Assembly: GCF_001624705.1 (NCBI RefSeq)
Contig: NZ_JSEO01000008.1
Span: 124,001 to 188,000 of the forward strand
DNA from: Marinomonas sp. SBI8L
GTDB lineage: Bacteria > Pseudomonadota > Gammaproteobacteria > Pseudomonadales > Marinomonadaceae
Reading direction: 5' to 3'
Length of the DNA stretch: 64,000 nucleotides
Shown: one piece after another, positions 17,355 through 26,118 of the stretch
Position numbering within the stretch: position 1 is the stretch's first letter
Layout of the letters: each line of letters starts with the position of its first letter
Notes under the pieces: generated by a model
Told to the model about the DNA's origin: nothing
Seen by the model: the letters and a program-made list of their open reading frames with translations, nothing else
The model's database searches: none
Position numbers and translations under genes: made by a program

Positions 17355-18044
17355 CTAATAGTTTACTCGAATCTCGGCTTCAGAAACAACTTTACCGTAC
17401 ACAAAACGACCAGAACTTACATTTTTAACTTTAATTTGTTGTCCGAGTGTACCGTCTTCGGCCGCAACTCCATTCATTTTGACGTTAATTAAGCCGCTTT
17501 GAGCTGAAATGAGTACGTTTTGACCTCGTTTAACAATAATTGGGAGTTCAGTTAATTCTTTGGTTATAAAGGTATTTATATTTATGTTACGTTTTGCAAT
17601 GAGGCCGTAAGGCGGTGAAGAGGGCGAGTAAACTTGCCCTCTAACTTGCGTTAAATCAACCTTATCTAACACAGTATTGCTTGCGTCAATTGTTTGCTTT
17701 CTTCTGATTGGAGCGATTGCTTTTACTGCTTCAACAAGAATTTTTTGGGATACGGGAATAAAAGATTTCCACTCAGGTTGTTGGCAAGATATTGCGTAAG
17801 TTGTTCTTTTCTTTGAGTTTACTCTTTGGTTTTCGACTGATATCGCCTGATCACATGCCGGAAGGTAATTTAACCCACCTCTATTTTCTAAGCTGATAAT
17901 AATTTCTGCATTGGGGTAACTAGAAGCGAGTCTAGGTAGTTCAATGTTTTTAATAAAATAGTTAATTTGTTCTTCTGTTGTTGCTGCAAAAACATTGTTG
18001 CACAACAACGCAAATATGATTGAAATTAACTTGTATTGCTTCAT
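17355..18044 (-). CDS. flgA: Flagellar P-ring assembly chaperone FlgA
   Basis: A protein of 229 residues with a signal peptide (cut after about NVFAA, residue 20). The C-terminal SAF-type domain has LIAKRNININTFITKELT, VKRGQNVLISAQSG and the end RFVYGKVVSEAEIRV, all typical of FlgA. It acts in the periplasm to help FlgI form the P ring. It is first in the flgA-flgM-flgN set and divergent from cheV. Confidence 0.92.
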   Translation of the reverse strand: MKQYKLISIIFALLCNNVFAATTEEQINYFIKNIELPRLASSYPNAEIIISLENRGGLNYLPACDQAISVENQRVNSKKRTTYAISCQQPEWKSFIPVSQKILVEAVKAIAPIRRKQTIDASNTVLDKVDLTQVRGQVYSPSSPPYGLIAKRNININTFITKELTELPIIVKRGQNVLISAQSGLINVKMNGVAAEDGTLGQQIKVKNVSSGRFVYGKVVSEAEIRVNY

Positions 18045-18182
18045 AGAGCAGTTATTTCCATAAAAAATTAAAAGTGGGCGTTAAAGGGATTAGTAAAATA
18101 ACAGAATTCACTCTATCATTGGACGATATATTCTATTTAAGAGTTTAATCTCAAATCGTGTCATCACAAGTAGGAGGCATTT

Positions 18183-19118
18183 ATGGCCGGAGTTCTCGAA
18201 AGCGTTAATCAGCGTACCCAATTAGTTGGGGAGAACCGCCTTGAGTTATTGCTATTTCGCTTGAATGGAAAGCAAGTGTATGGAATCAATGTTTTTAAAG
18301 TTAAGGAAGTTTTACAGTGTCCTAAGTTAACAAGCATGCCTCACAGTAGCCCTGTTGTTCGTGGTGTAGCGCATATTCGAGGTGGAACTATTCCCATTCT
18401 TGATCTCGGCTTGGCGACTGGAGACAGTCCAATTGAAAATATTGATCAATGCTTTGTCATTATTACTGAATATAATCGCAGAATTCAGGGCTTTTTGGTT
18501 AAAGGTGTTGAGCGTATTGTTAATATGAACTGGAGCGATATTCAGCCACCACCAAAAGGACTTTCAAACGATAACTACCTAACAGCTGTGTGTCAGGTAG
18601 AAAAAGAAATGGTCGAAATTATTGATGTTGAACAAATTCTTTCTGAAGTTGCCCCAACTAAACAAAATATTTCGACTGGTATTGTCAGTGAAGAGTTCCA
18701 AACAGAAGCGGTTAAACACCACATCTTAATTGTTGACGATTCCAGCGTGGCCCGTAAACAGATTAAGCGTTGTATGGAAGATGTTGGCTTTGCCACAACC
18801 GTTTTATGTGACGGTCGTGAGGCAATCGACTTCTTGAGAAATATGGCGGATGACGGTGGTGATGTTACTAAAGAATTCTCCATGATTATTTCTGGTATTG
18901 AGATGCCTGAAATGGATGGCTATACCCTCACAACTGAAATCAGGAACGATAGTCGACTACAAGAACTTTTCATCCTATTACATACTTCATTAAGTGGTGT
19001 ATTTAATGAGGCCATGGTTAAGAAAGTAGGCGCAGATGGATTCTTAGCAAAATTCCAACCGGATGAATTAGCTAAAATTGCGATCGAGGCAATTGAAAAG
19101 CAAGTTGAAGCAAGTTAA
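18183..19118 (+). CDS. cheV: Chemotaxis coupling protein CheV (receiver lacks phospho-Asp)
   Basis: A protein of 311 residues: CheW-like coupling domain (about 20-165, with GINVFKVKEVL and RGVAHIRGGTIPILDL), then a receiver domain (about 178-305). The acidic pair D185-D186 (LIVDDSS) and Lys290 (LAKFQP) are present, but the phosphoacceptor is Gly238: the text reads MIISGIEMPEMDGY where CheV proteins have SDIEMP or TDAEMP. The codon is GGT, one base from GAT. Coupling should remain; phosphorylation-based adaptation should not work in the usual way. A strong GGAGG ribosome binding site precedes ATG 18183. cheR follows. Confidence 0.93.
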   Translation: MAGVLESVNQRTQLVGENRLELLLFRLNGKQVYGINVFKVKEVLQCPKLTSMPHSSPVVRGVAHIRGGTIPILDLGLATGDSPIENIDQCFVIITEYNRRIQGFLVKGVERIVNMNWSDIQPPPKGLSNDNYLTAVCQVEKEMVEIIDVEQILSEVAPTKQNISTGIVSEEFQTEAVKHHILIVDDSSVARKQIKRCMEDVGFATTVLCDGREAIDFLRNMADDGGDVTKEFSMIISGIEMPEMDGYTLTTEIRNDSRLQELFILLHTSLSGVFNEAMVKKVGADGFLAKFQPDELAKIAIEAIEKQVEAS

Positions 19119-19181
19119 TGCTCAAAGAGTTAATCTTTAGTGCTATTAACTGCATTGGAAAGACATGGTGTCGGGGGCTAG

Positions 19182-20012
19182 ATGCTGAGTAGTACAAATG
19201 CCATAACTCCTCAGGGGTATGAACATTTTCGCAATTACCTAGAACAAGCCTGTGGCATTTTGCTTAGTGATAATAAGCAATATCTTGTTGCGAGCCGTTT
19301 GGGGAAATTGTTGGAGCGAGAGGGCTTTACTAAGCTCGAACAATTAGTTGAGGCATTAAAGAAGTTCGGAAGTGCTAAATTAAAAGAAGAAGTAATAAAT
19401 GCGATGACAACAAATGAAACCTTATGGTTTCGTGATGCTCATCCATTTAATATTTTGAAAGATAGAATACTTCCTGAAAAGGGTAAGTCTGCCTTGAGGA
19501 TCTGGTCAGCAGCAGCATCAACAGGCCAAGAAGCATACTCTATTAGTATGGTTATTGATGAGTTTAAAGCCTCAAATCCTGGTGTTTTAAGAGCTGGCGA
19601 GAAAATTATAGCGACAGATATTTGTACTAATATATTAGCTCACGCAAAGCAGGCTGAATATGACCATCTTGCTATTGCTCGTGGGCTCGCTGTAGATAGG
19701 CAAAAAAAGTATTTTGATAAACAAGAGAATGGATCTTGGAAAATCAAATCAGCAATAAGTAGTCGAGTTGACTTTAGATACTTAAATTTAATCGAAAGCT
19801 ATACAGCGTTAGGTAAGTTTGATGTGATCTTTTGTCGAAATGTATTGATCTATTTTTCTGCGGATTTGAAATTGGATATCTTAACGAGAATGCATAAGGC
19901 GCTTAACCCTGGAGGTTATTTATTTTTAGGGGGCTCTGAAGCGTTAAGTGGTTTGTCGGATATGTTTGAAATAGTCCAATGTCATCCAGGTATTGTTTAT
20001 CGTGCTAAATAG
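19182..20012 (+). CDS. cheR: Chemoreceptor glutamate methyltransferase CheR
   Basis: A protein of 276 residues, family length. It transfers methyl groups from SAM to chemoreceptor glutamates. Visible are the N-terminal helical domain, TNETLWFRDAHPFN, the SAM-binding LRIWSAAASTGQEAYSI, and FDVIFCRNVLIYF with LFLGGSEAL near the end. It lies after cheV and before flgB, as in Vibrio and Pseudomonas flagellar clusters. Confidence 0.95.
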   Translation: MLSSTNAITPQGYEHFRNYLEQACGILLSDNKQYLVASRLGKLLEREGFTKLEQLVEALKKFGSAKLKEEVINAMTTNETLWFRDAHPFNILKDRILPEKGKSALRIWSAAASTGQEAYSISMVIDEFKASNPGVLRAGEKIIATDICTNILAHAKQAEYDHLAIARGLAVDRQKKYFDKQENGSWKIKSAISSRVDFRYLNLIESYTALGKFDVIFCRNVLIYFSADLKLDILTRMHKALNPGGYLFLGGSEALSGLSDMFEIVQCHPGIVYRAK

Positions 20013-20043
20013 TTTCACCTGAATTAGGTGATGCTAAAAAATT

Positions 20044-20076
20044 AAAAAGCCAGCTACCTAGATAGCTGGCTTTTTT
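20044..20076 (+). terminator. Rho-independent terminator after cheR
   Basis: AAAAAGCCAGCTA, 6-nt loop, TAGCTGGCTTTTT: a 13-bp perfect stem with a T tract. Confidence 0.92.
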
Positions 20077-20225
20077 ATTGCCTGTTTTTTGTCAATGGCA
20101 GTAGGCTTGTCTCCTATTTTTGTTTGCCGCATGCCTTCCTTCACTTTGTTGCCGCTTTTTGCCGTTCAAGTTCAAAACTAATTTGAGTTAATGCGTTTCT
20201 ATTAGCTTTGCGGGCTTATTTAAAC

Positions 20226-20241
20226 TGGCATCATAATTGCT
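20226..20241 (+). promoter_or_regulatory. Sigma-54 promoter of flgB operon
   Basis: TGGCATCATAATTGCT has GG (20227-20228) and GC (20239-20240) exactly 10 nt apart, matching the -24/-12 consensus TGGCAC-N5-TTGCW at all but one strong position. It lies 47 bp before flgB. Confidence 0.85.
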
Positions 20242-20287
20242 TTATCAAGAGACCCAATGAATTGAATGAAGAAAAGAGGCTTAATAA

Positions 20288-20689
20288 ATGGCAATTTCGT
20301 TTGATAGTGCTTTTGCAGGTCATGATAAGTTTTTAAAATTTCGAAGTGATCGTGCGGCTGTTCTTGCGAATAATATTGCTAATGCAGACACCCCAAACTT
20401 TAAAGCGCGTGATATTAGCTTTTCATCTGCTATGTCTAGGGCTCAGGGTGATGCTTTAAAAATGCGTTCAACCAATTCTAAGCATTTTGATTTAGCTTCT
20501 AGTGCAATTCGTGAAGATGAAGATTTATCGTACCGTGTGGCCTCCCAGCCTTCTTTGGATGGGAATACCGTAGATTTGCAAAGAGAGCAAGCTGAATTTG
20601 CTCAGAACTCTTTGCAGTTTGATACTAGCTTTATGTTTCTTGATCGAAAAATTAGTTCGATGAAGAAAGCTCTTAATGGAGGCTCATAA
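20288..20689 (+). CDS. flgB: Flagellar basal-body rod protein FlgB
   Basis: A protein of 133 residues. The rod N-terminal signature is RAAVLANNIANADTPNFKARD (quoted part RAAVLANNIANADTPNF), and the C-terminal helix is QAEFAQNSLQFDTSFMFL. FlgB is the proximal rod subunit next to the MS ring. It is first of flgBCDE, behind a sigma-54 site. Confidence 0.96.
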   Translation: MAISFDSAFAGHDKFLKFRSDRAAVLANNIANADTPNFKARDISFSSAMSRAQGDALKMRSTNSKHFDLASSAIREDEDLSYRVASQPSLDGNTVDLQREQAEFAQNSLQFDTSFMFLDRKISSMKKALNGGS

Positions 20690-20691
20690 GA

Positions 20692-21141
20692 ATGTCGCTT
20701 AATAATATCTTTGCTATTTCCGGTTCAGCGATGAGTGCTCAAACAGTACGTTTGAATACGGTTGCAAGTAACATTGCTAATGCTGAAACGGTTGCAAGTT
20801 CTGAAGATCAAACCTACCGAGCTCGTAAGCCTGTCTTTTCGACCATGATGCAAGAGTCTATGCGTGGTTATGGGTGGAATGAGGTTTCAAATGATGAGTT
20901 TGGAGCAGGTGTTGGTGTTGAGGTAAAAGGTATTGTTGAATCTGATGCACCTTTGCAGCCAAGGTATGAACCTGATCATCCAATGGCAAATGAGACTGGC
21001 TATGTCTACTATTCTAATGTGAACCCAGTAGAAGAAATGGCCGATATGATGTCCGCGTCAAGGTCATTTCAAACCAACGTTGAAGTGATGAATTCTGCTA
21101 AGAGTATGATGCAGAAAATGCTAACTCTTGGGCAGGCGTAG
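20692..21141 (+). CDS. flgC: Flagellar basal-body rod protein FlgC
   Basis: A protein of 149 residues with the rod motif LNTVASNIANAETVASSED near the start, the PDHPMANETGYVYYSNVNPV block typical of FlgC (positions about 94-113), and the C-terminal helix SFQTNVEVMNSAKSMMQKML. It is a proximal rod subunit and starts 2 nt after flgB. Confidence 0.97.
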   Translation: MSLNNIFAISGSAMSAQTVRLNTVASNIANAETVASSEDQTYRARKPVFSTMMQESMRGYGWNEVSNDEFGAGVGVEVKGIVESDAPLQPRYEPDHPMANETGYVYYSNVNPVEEMADMMSASRSFQTNVEVMNSAKSMMQKMLTLGQA

Positions 21142-21150
21142 AGGTAGTTT

Positions 21151-21843
21151 ATGGCAGATTTTGATGCTAGCTTAAGTGGACTAATTTCTCAGTATGGTAC
21201 GGATAATGCCAAGGTTAAGGCTGGAGTTGATGTTGAAGCAACTGAAGACTCTAAAGCGTTAACGGATACTGATGTTTTTATGACGCTTTATATTGAGCAG
21301 CTAAAAGCGCAAGACCCCACAGCACCCCAAGATACTAATAAGATGGTTTCTCAAATTGCTGAGATGAGTTCTCTTGAAGAGCTGTCAACCATTTCGACTC
21401 AACTGGAGTCTATGACGAGTGCATTAACCTCTAGTCAGGCTATTTCTGCATCGACACTCGTTGGTCAAAAAATCATGGCGAATACTAATGTTGCTACCTT
21501 AGATGAGGGTGGTGATGTGCCGGTTAAGATGAATATTCCTGAAGTGTCTTTGTCGACAACATTAGAAATACGTAATGCAGATGGGCAGCTTGTGCGTGAT
21601 ATGAATGTGCATGAAGAGTCATTTGTATGGGATGGCAAAGATAATGAAGGTAATGCATTAGCAGCCGGAGAATATAATTTTAAGGCTCTTTCTATTGATG
21701 GAGAGGGTGTAAAGACATCTTTAATGACTAGGCTTCCTGCCAAGATTGAAGGTGTAACGATTAGTGGCCCGAATGGTACAGAGTTGAATGTATCAGGGGT
21801 GGGCAAAATTGGATTAACTGAAGAGCTTGATATAGTTGGCTAA
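21151..21843 (+). CDS. flgD: Flagellar hook capping protein FlgD
   Basis: A protein of 230 residues. The N-terminal export region includes FMTLYIEQLKAQDPTAPQDT and QIAEMSSLEELSTISTQLE; the C-terminal half has FlgD Ig-like/Tudor strands with VWDGKDNEGNALAAGEY. FlgD is the scaffold at the hook tip during hook growth. It lies between flgC and flgE in the operon. Confidence 0.96.
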   Translation: MADFDASLSGLISQYGTDNAKVKAGVDVEATEDSKALTDTDVFMTLYIEQLKAQDPTAPQDTNKMVSQIAEMSSLEELSTISTQLESMTSALTSSQAISASTLVGQKIMANTNVATLDEGGDVPVKMNIPEVSLSTTLEIRNADGQLVRDMNVHEESFVWDGKDNEGNALAAGEYNFKALSIDGEGVKTSLMTRLPAKIEGVTISGPNGTELNVSGVGKIGLTEELDIVG

Positions 21844-21854
21844 GTGAGAGGGTT

Positions 21855-23552
21855 ATGGGTTTCAATACAGCATTATCTGGTATTAAAGCGTCTGCCGATG
21901 CATTAAGTGTAACGGGTGACAATATTGCTAACTCGGATACAACGGGTTTTAAGCAGTCTAGAATAGAGTTCGGTGATTTATATAATACCAGTGTTGTTGG
22001 TGCTGGTAGTAATAATACTATTGGTTCGGGTGTGAGTGTAAATAACATCGCGCAGGCTTTCTCTGCAGGTAATATTGCTTACACAGATAACAACCTTGAT
22101 TTGGCTGTTGATGGCACAGGTTTCTTTGTTTTAAATCTAGGTGGAACACAAGCCTATACTCGTGCTGGTGATTTCAAATTAGATGCTGAGGGTTATCTTG
22201 TAACCAATGATGGTGCTAACGTAGAAGGTTATAATGCAGTTGATGGTATAGTGGGTGGTAACTTGGAAAACCTTCAAGTACCTACCGATAGAATTGCGCC
22301 ACAAGCCACTGAAAACGTTAAAATACAAGTTAACTTAGATTCTGAATCAAAAGATGTTCCGCCTTATATTGAGGCTGACTTTGATCCTAATGATCCTGAG
22401 ACTTATGACTTTACCCAAACTCAGACGATAACTGATGCTGCGGGCTCTAATCACATCATTACTTACTATTATGCTAAGTCTGAGTTGCCAAATACCTATC
22501 AGGTGCATGCCAGTGTTGATGGTGCTGCAACGGATGATACAGGTGCTGCTTGGATGGTTGATCAATATGCCACCTTTAATGGTCCAGAGGAAGGTAAAGA
22601 TCTTAATGGTGATGGTGTTAATGAAGAGCCGTTCCAGCTTCTATATATGGGAGCGGGTCAGCCAGATACAGCCAGTGTAACTAGCTTGGCGCAAACGCCT
22701 TTTGCTATTACGGGTACGTTAAATGGTGTGGCTATTGCTGATACCATGCTGGCTGCTAATGTTGTTCCGCCAATTAGTGTTGCGCGAGAAGCCTTTGATC
22801 CATCTGATCCAACCACTTATACCTATGGTAATACTAAGACACTGTACGATGGCTTAGGTGAAGAGCATACCCTTGGTTATTACTTTATTAAGCAAGGTGA
22901 AAATAATACCTATGAAATGGTAGTAACGGTTGATGGTAAAACTCAGTATGAAGATCCAGTGACAGGTGAGCTGACTTCTTATATTCCTGATGATGTGGTT
23001 GTAACCTTTGATACGGCAGGTAATATCTCTGGTGTGGCACAAGGTTTTCCGCCTTTTGCCGTGACTCAACCTATTACGCTGGAAATTTCTGGTTTTGATC
23101 CAACCAATAGGTCAGCGAAAATTCCTTTAGATTTGAATGGCTCGACTCAATTTGCTTTAAATAGTAGTGATGTTTTCGTGCAAGATGGTTTCACCGCGGG
23201 TGAGCTGCAAGGTGTTTCGTTTGATGAAGAAGGTTACTTGATTGCAACTTATACTAACCAGCAAACGTCTGTGTTAGGTCAAATTGCCTTGGCTACTTTT
23301 GATAATACAGATGGTTTAACGCCTTCTGGTGATACCTCTTGGGTGGCTAGCTCTGACTCAGGTCAAGCGAACGTAGGTAAGCCAAATACGGGGACTTTAG
23401 GTAGTATTCAAGGTGGAGCGTTAGAAGAGTCAAACGTGGATTTGACCTCTGAGTTGGTTGCCTTAATTGAAGCGCAGCGAAACTATCAGGCGAACTCGAA
23501 AACCTTAGAAACAGAAAATACGGTGACTCAGACTATTATTAATCTGAGATAA
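21855..23552 (+). CDS. flgE: Flagellar hook protein FlgE with duplicated middle module
   Basis: A protein of 565 residues, longer than the roughly 400 of E. coli FlgE. The N-terminus (ITGDNIANSDTTGFK-like text VTGDNIANSDTTGFKQ) and C-terminus (LIEAQRNYQANSKTLETE) are normal axial-protein helices, and FFVLNLGG plus YTRAGDF are present. The extra length comes from a repeated module: FDPNDPETYDFTQTQTITDA (about 175-225) and FDPSDPTTYTYGNTKTLYDG (about 312-362), each followed by a YY(Y/F) strand and VDG. A single copy of this D2-type module is usual. It is last of the sigma-54 flgBCDE group. Confidence 0.96.
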   Translation: MGFNTALSGIKASADALSVTGDNIANSDTTGFKQSRIEFGDLYNTSVVGAGSNNTIGSGVSVNNIAQAFSAGNIAYTDNNLDLAVDGTGFFVLNLGGTQAYTRAGDFKLDAEGYLVTNDGANVEGYNAVDGIVGGNLENLQVPTDRIAPQATENVKIQVNLDSESKDVPPYIEADFDPNDPETYDFTQTQTITDAAGSNHIITYYYAKSELPNTYQVHASVDGAATDDTGAAWMVDQYATFNGPEEGKDLNGDGVNEEPFQLLYMGAGQPDTASVTSLAQTPFAITGTLNGVAIADTMLAANVVPPISVAREAFDPSDPTTYTYGNTKTLYDGLGEEHTLGYYFIKQGENNTYEMVVTVDGKTQYEDPVTGELTSYIPDDVVVTFDTAGNISGVAQGFPPFAVTQPITLEISGFDPTNRSAKIPLDLNGSTQFALNSSDVFVQDGFTAGELQGVSFDEEGYLIATYTNQQTSVLGQIALATFDNTDGLTPSGDTSWVASSDSGQANVGKPNTGTLGSIQGGALEESNVDLTSELVALIEAQRNYQANSKTLETENTVTQTIINLR

Positions 23553-23617
23553 TTATCTGATTAAAATTATCTGACACCCTCTGGCAGATAATCTCTAAAT
23601 AAAGGGGCTGACTATAC

Positions 23618-23634
23618 TTGGCATGATGTTTGAA
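23618..23634 (+). promoter_or_regulatory. Weak sigma-54-like site before flgF
   Basis: TTGGCATGATGTTTGAA resembles the -24/-12 consensus, with GG at 23620-23621, but the -12 GC reads GA. The 36-bp spacing to flgF fits a promoter. It may be a weak site or chance; an 8-bp hairpin (23566-23592) just upstream could reduce read-through from flgE. Confidence 0.35.
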
Positions 23635-23669
23635 TGCTAAGTGTAGTCTTTTTATTTGGAGTGCATAGA

Positions 23670-24413
23670 ATGGATAGAGCCCTGTATCTAGCAATGAGTG
23701 GTGGTAAGCAAATCATGCAAGCCCAAACCATTCGCGCCAACAACCTTGCAAACGTTAATACAACAGGTTTTAGAGCTGATTTCGAGCAAGCTCGTGCTAT
23801 GCCTGTGTATGGTGATCACTATGCAAGCCGTGTCTATTCTATGACAGAAAACCCAGCTACCCGTTATGAGTCTGGTGCCTTAATTCAAACAGACAGATCC
23901 CTTGATATTGCTATGAAAGATAGCGGCTTTATTGCTGTGCTTGATGCGCAGGGAAGCGAAGCTTATACACGTTCTGGTGATTTGCAGATTACTGCTAATG
24001 GGCAGTTAGTGAATGGCAGTGGTTTGCCTATTATGGGAGCGAGAGGGCCAATCTTTTTGCCGCCTATTGATAAAATATCCATTGGGGAAGACGGCACTAT
24101 ATCAATTATCCCAGAAGGTGGAACCGCCTCAGAAGTGGCGACTATTGGCCAGATCAAATTAGTTAACCCAGACACTCAATTAATTGAAAAAGGGCCTGAT
24201 GGCTTGTTAAGAGCGAGAAACGGTGCGCTGTTGGAACAAGATTTTAATACAGAGCTTAAGTCTGGTTTTCTTGAAAGTAGTAATGTCAGTGCGGTGGAAG
24301 AGTTGACCAAGATTATGGGGCTTTCTCGCCAATTTGAAATGAATATTAAAGTAATGGATACGGTGCGAAACAATGGTAATGCATCGGCGCGTATTTTGCA
24401 GAGAAACGCATAA
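23670..24413 (+). CDS. flgF: Flagellar basal-body rod protein FlgF
   Basis: A protein of 247 residues. ATG 23670 is chosen over the upstream in-frame start at 23634 because TTGGAG lies 7 nt before it and MDRALYLAMSGGKQ is the normal FlgF N-terminus. Motifs: IRANNLANVNTTGFRADF, DSGFIAVLD, AYTRSGDL, and the end MGLSRQFEMNIKVMDTV. It is a proximal rod component. Confidence 0.95.
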   Translation: MDRALYLAMSGGKQIMQAQTIRANNLANVNTTGFRADFEQARAMPVYGDHYASRVYSMTENPATRYESGALIQTDRSLDIAMKDSGFIAVLDAQGSEAYTRSGDLQITANGQLVNGSGLPIMGARGPIFLPPIDKISIGEDGTISIIPEGGTASEVATIGQIKLVNPDTQLIEKGPDGLLRARNGALLEQDFNTELKSGFLESSNVSAVEELTKIMGLSRQFEMNIKVMDTVRNNGNASARILQRNA

Positions 24414-24457
24414 TAGTATTTTTATAATAAGTATCGAATTTTTTAAGAGAGTTTAAT

Positions 24458-25243
24458 ATGCATCCAGCATTATGGGTAAGTAAGACAGGTCTTTCTGCAA
24501 TGGATAAGCAGTTGTCTGTTATTTCAAACAACTTAGCAAACGTCTCTACTACAGGTTTTAAGAAAGATAGAGCAGTATTTGAAGATTTGCTTTATCACAC
24601 AGTACAGCAGCCAGGTGGCTTGCAATCTCAAAATACCCAGCTGCCTTCGGGTCTTCAAATGGGGGCTGGTGTAAGGGTGTCAGCAACGCAAAAGAACTTT
24701 GCTGAAGGTGACTATAATGTCACAGACAGAGACTTGGATGTTGCTATTCAAGGGCAAGGCTTTTTTCAAATCTTAATGCCAGATGGCAATATGGGTTATA
24801 CCCGAGATGGTCAATTTCAGTTGAATTCAGAAGGTAGCTTAGTGACTTCCTCTGGTTTCTTGGTTGAGCCGCAGATAACTATTCCTCAAGATGCTTCCTC
24901 AGTGACTATTGGTGATGATGGTACTGTTTCTATCGTAAGACAGGGTTCTGCAGATAGTGAAGGTGTGGGGCAGCTAACCCTAGCTGGTTTTATTAACCCT
25001 GAAGGTTTGTCTTCAATCGGTCAAAACCTTTTTGTTGAAACAGCAGCCAGCGGTGCACCTATTGTTGATGTGCCTGGGACATCTGCTTTGGGTAATGTTA
25101 GACAAAATATGGTGGAAACATCGAACGTTAACTCAGTTGAGGAATTGGTTAATCTGATTACCGCTCAACGTGGTTACGAAATGAACTCAAAAGTTGTCTC
25201 AGCAGCAGATGGCATGATGAGTTTCGTTATTCAGCAGCTTTAG
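24458..25243 (+). CDS. flgG: Flagellar distal rod protein FlgG
   Basis: A protein of 261 residues, exactly the usual size. It begins MHPALWVSKTGLSAMDKQ and has VISNNLANVSTTGFKKDRAV, QGQGFFQILMPDGNMGYTRD, and the end VNLITAQRGYEMNSKVVSAAD. It builds the distal rod through the P and L rings. It is in the flgFGHIJ run. Confidence 0.97.
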   Translation: MHPALWVSKTGLSAMDKQLSVISNNLANVSTTGFKKDRAVFEDLLYHTVQQPGGLQSQNTQLPSGLQMGAGVRVSATQKNFAEGDYNVTDRDLDVAIQGQGFFQILMPDGNMGYTRDGQFQLNSEGSLVTSSGFLVEPQITIPQDASSVTIGDDGTVSIVRQGSADSEGVGQLTLAGFINPEGLSSIGQNLFVETAASGAPIVDVPGTSALGNVRQNMVETSNVNSVEELVNLITAQRGYEMNSKVVSAADGMMSFVIQQL

Positions 25244-25253
25244 GTTTATTGAT

Positions 25254-26093
25254 ATGGCTATGGTCCGGTTTACGCTTTTATTGGCTCTGTTTCTTACTGG
25301 TTGTGCTTCATGGGAGCCGGAAGAAACAGCAGAAGAGGTTGTTGAAGAGCCTGCTGTTGAAGAAGTGGTAGAAGAGGAAGCACCTGTAGAAGAGGTGATT
25401 GAAGGGGAACCTGAGAAAGTCTTCGAACCTGCGCCTGAGCATGCTTATGTGCCTGAAGAAAGTGACCCTTTTAATGCGCCAGATATGAACTATGGACCAA
25501 GATCTGATGATCCCTATTATGCGCCTGTTATTAAATATGAAGCTCAGCCTTCACAGAATGTGAATGGTGGTATCTATAAAGTAGGGATGGGTGATGTCTT
25601 CTTTGGTAGTCAAACTGCCTCTCGTGTTGGTGATATTTTAACGATTAACTTGAGTGAAACAACCAGCTCTAGTAAATCTAATGATGCCTCTTTGACTAAG
25701 TCGTCATCTGCTCAAGTTCAAAACCCTAGGGTTGTTGGTACTGAGGTGAATATTGATTCAGTCTTGCCGGATGGTGGGACCAACTTTGCCGGTAGTGCCG
25801 GTGCTAATCAGAGTAATAGTTTAAATGGCACTATCACTGTGACCGTGTATGATGTTTATCCAAATGGTGTGTTGGCGGTTCGAGGTGAGAAGTGGGTGAC
25901 CTTGAATCGAGGTGATGAATATATACGATTAACAGGTATTATTCGTAAACAAGATATTAAGCCAAATAATACAATCGACTCTGCTCGTGTTGCTGATGCT
26001 CGTATTACTTATTCAGGTTCTGGTGAAATTGCCTCTGGTAGTGAGCAAGGTTGGGTAACTCGTCTATTGAATCGTGGTGTTGTACCGAATTAA
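25254..26093 (+). CDS. flgH: Flagellar L-ring lipoprotein FlgH with acidic insert
   Basis: A protein of 279 residues, about 45 longer than typical FlgH. A lipoprotein signal ends in LFLTGC (Cys17). Directly after it, residues about 20-65 are a Glu/Val/Pro-rich repeat-like stretch ([21 protein letters not shown]) not usual in FlgH. The L-ring core follows normally: [52 protein letters not shown]. It forms the outer-membrane bushing of the flagellum. Confidence 0.95.
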   Translation: MAMVRFTLLLALFLTGCASWEPEETAEEVVEEPAVEEVVEEEAPVEEVIEGEPEKVFEPAPEHAYVPEESDPFNAPDMNYGPRSDDPYYAPVIKYEAQPSQNVNGGIYKVGMGDVFFGSQTASRVGDILTINLSETTSSSKSNDASLTKSSSAQVQNPRVVGTEVNIDSVLPDGGTNFAGSAGANQSNSLNGTITVTVYDVYPNGVLAVRGEKWVTLNRGDEYIRLTGIIRKQDIKPNNTIDSARVADARITYSGSGEIASGSEQGWVTRLLNRGVVPN

Positions 26094-26118
26094 TTTGAAA
26101 CCTGTTGGATTGATGACA

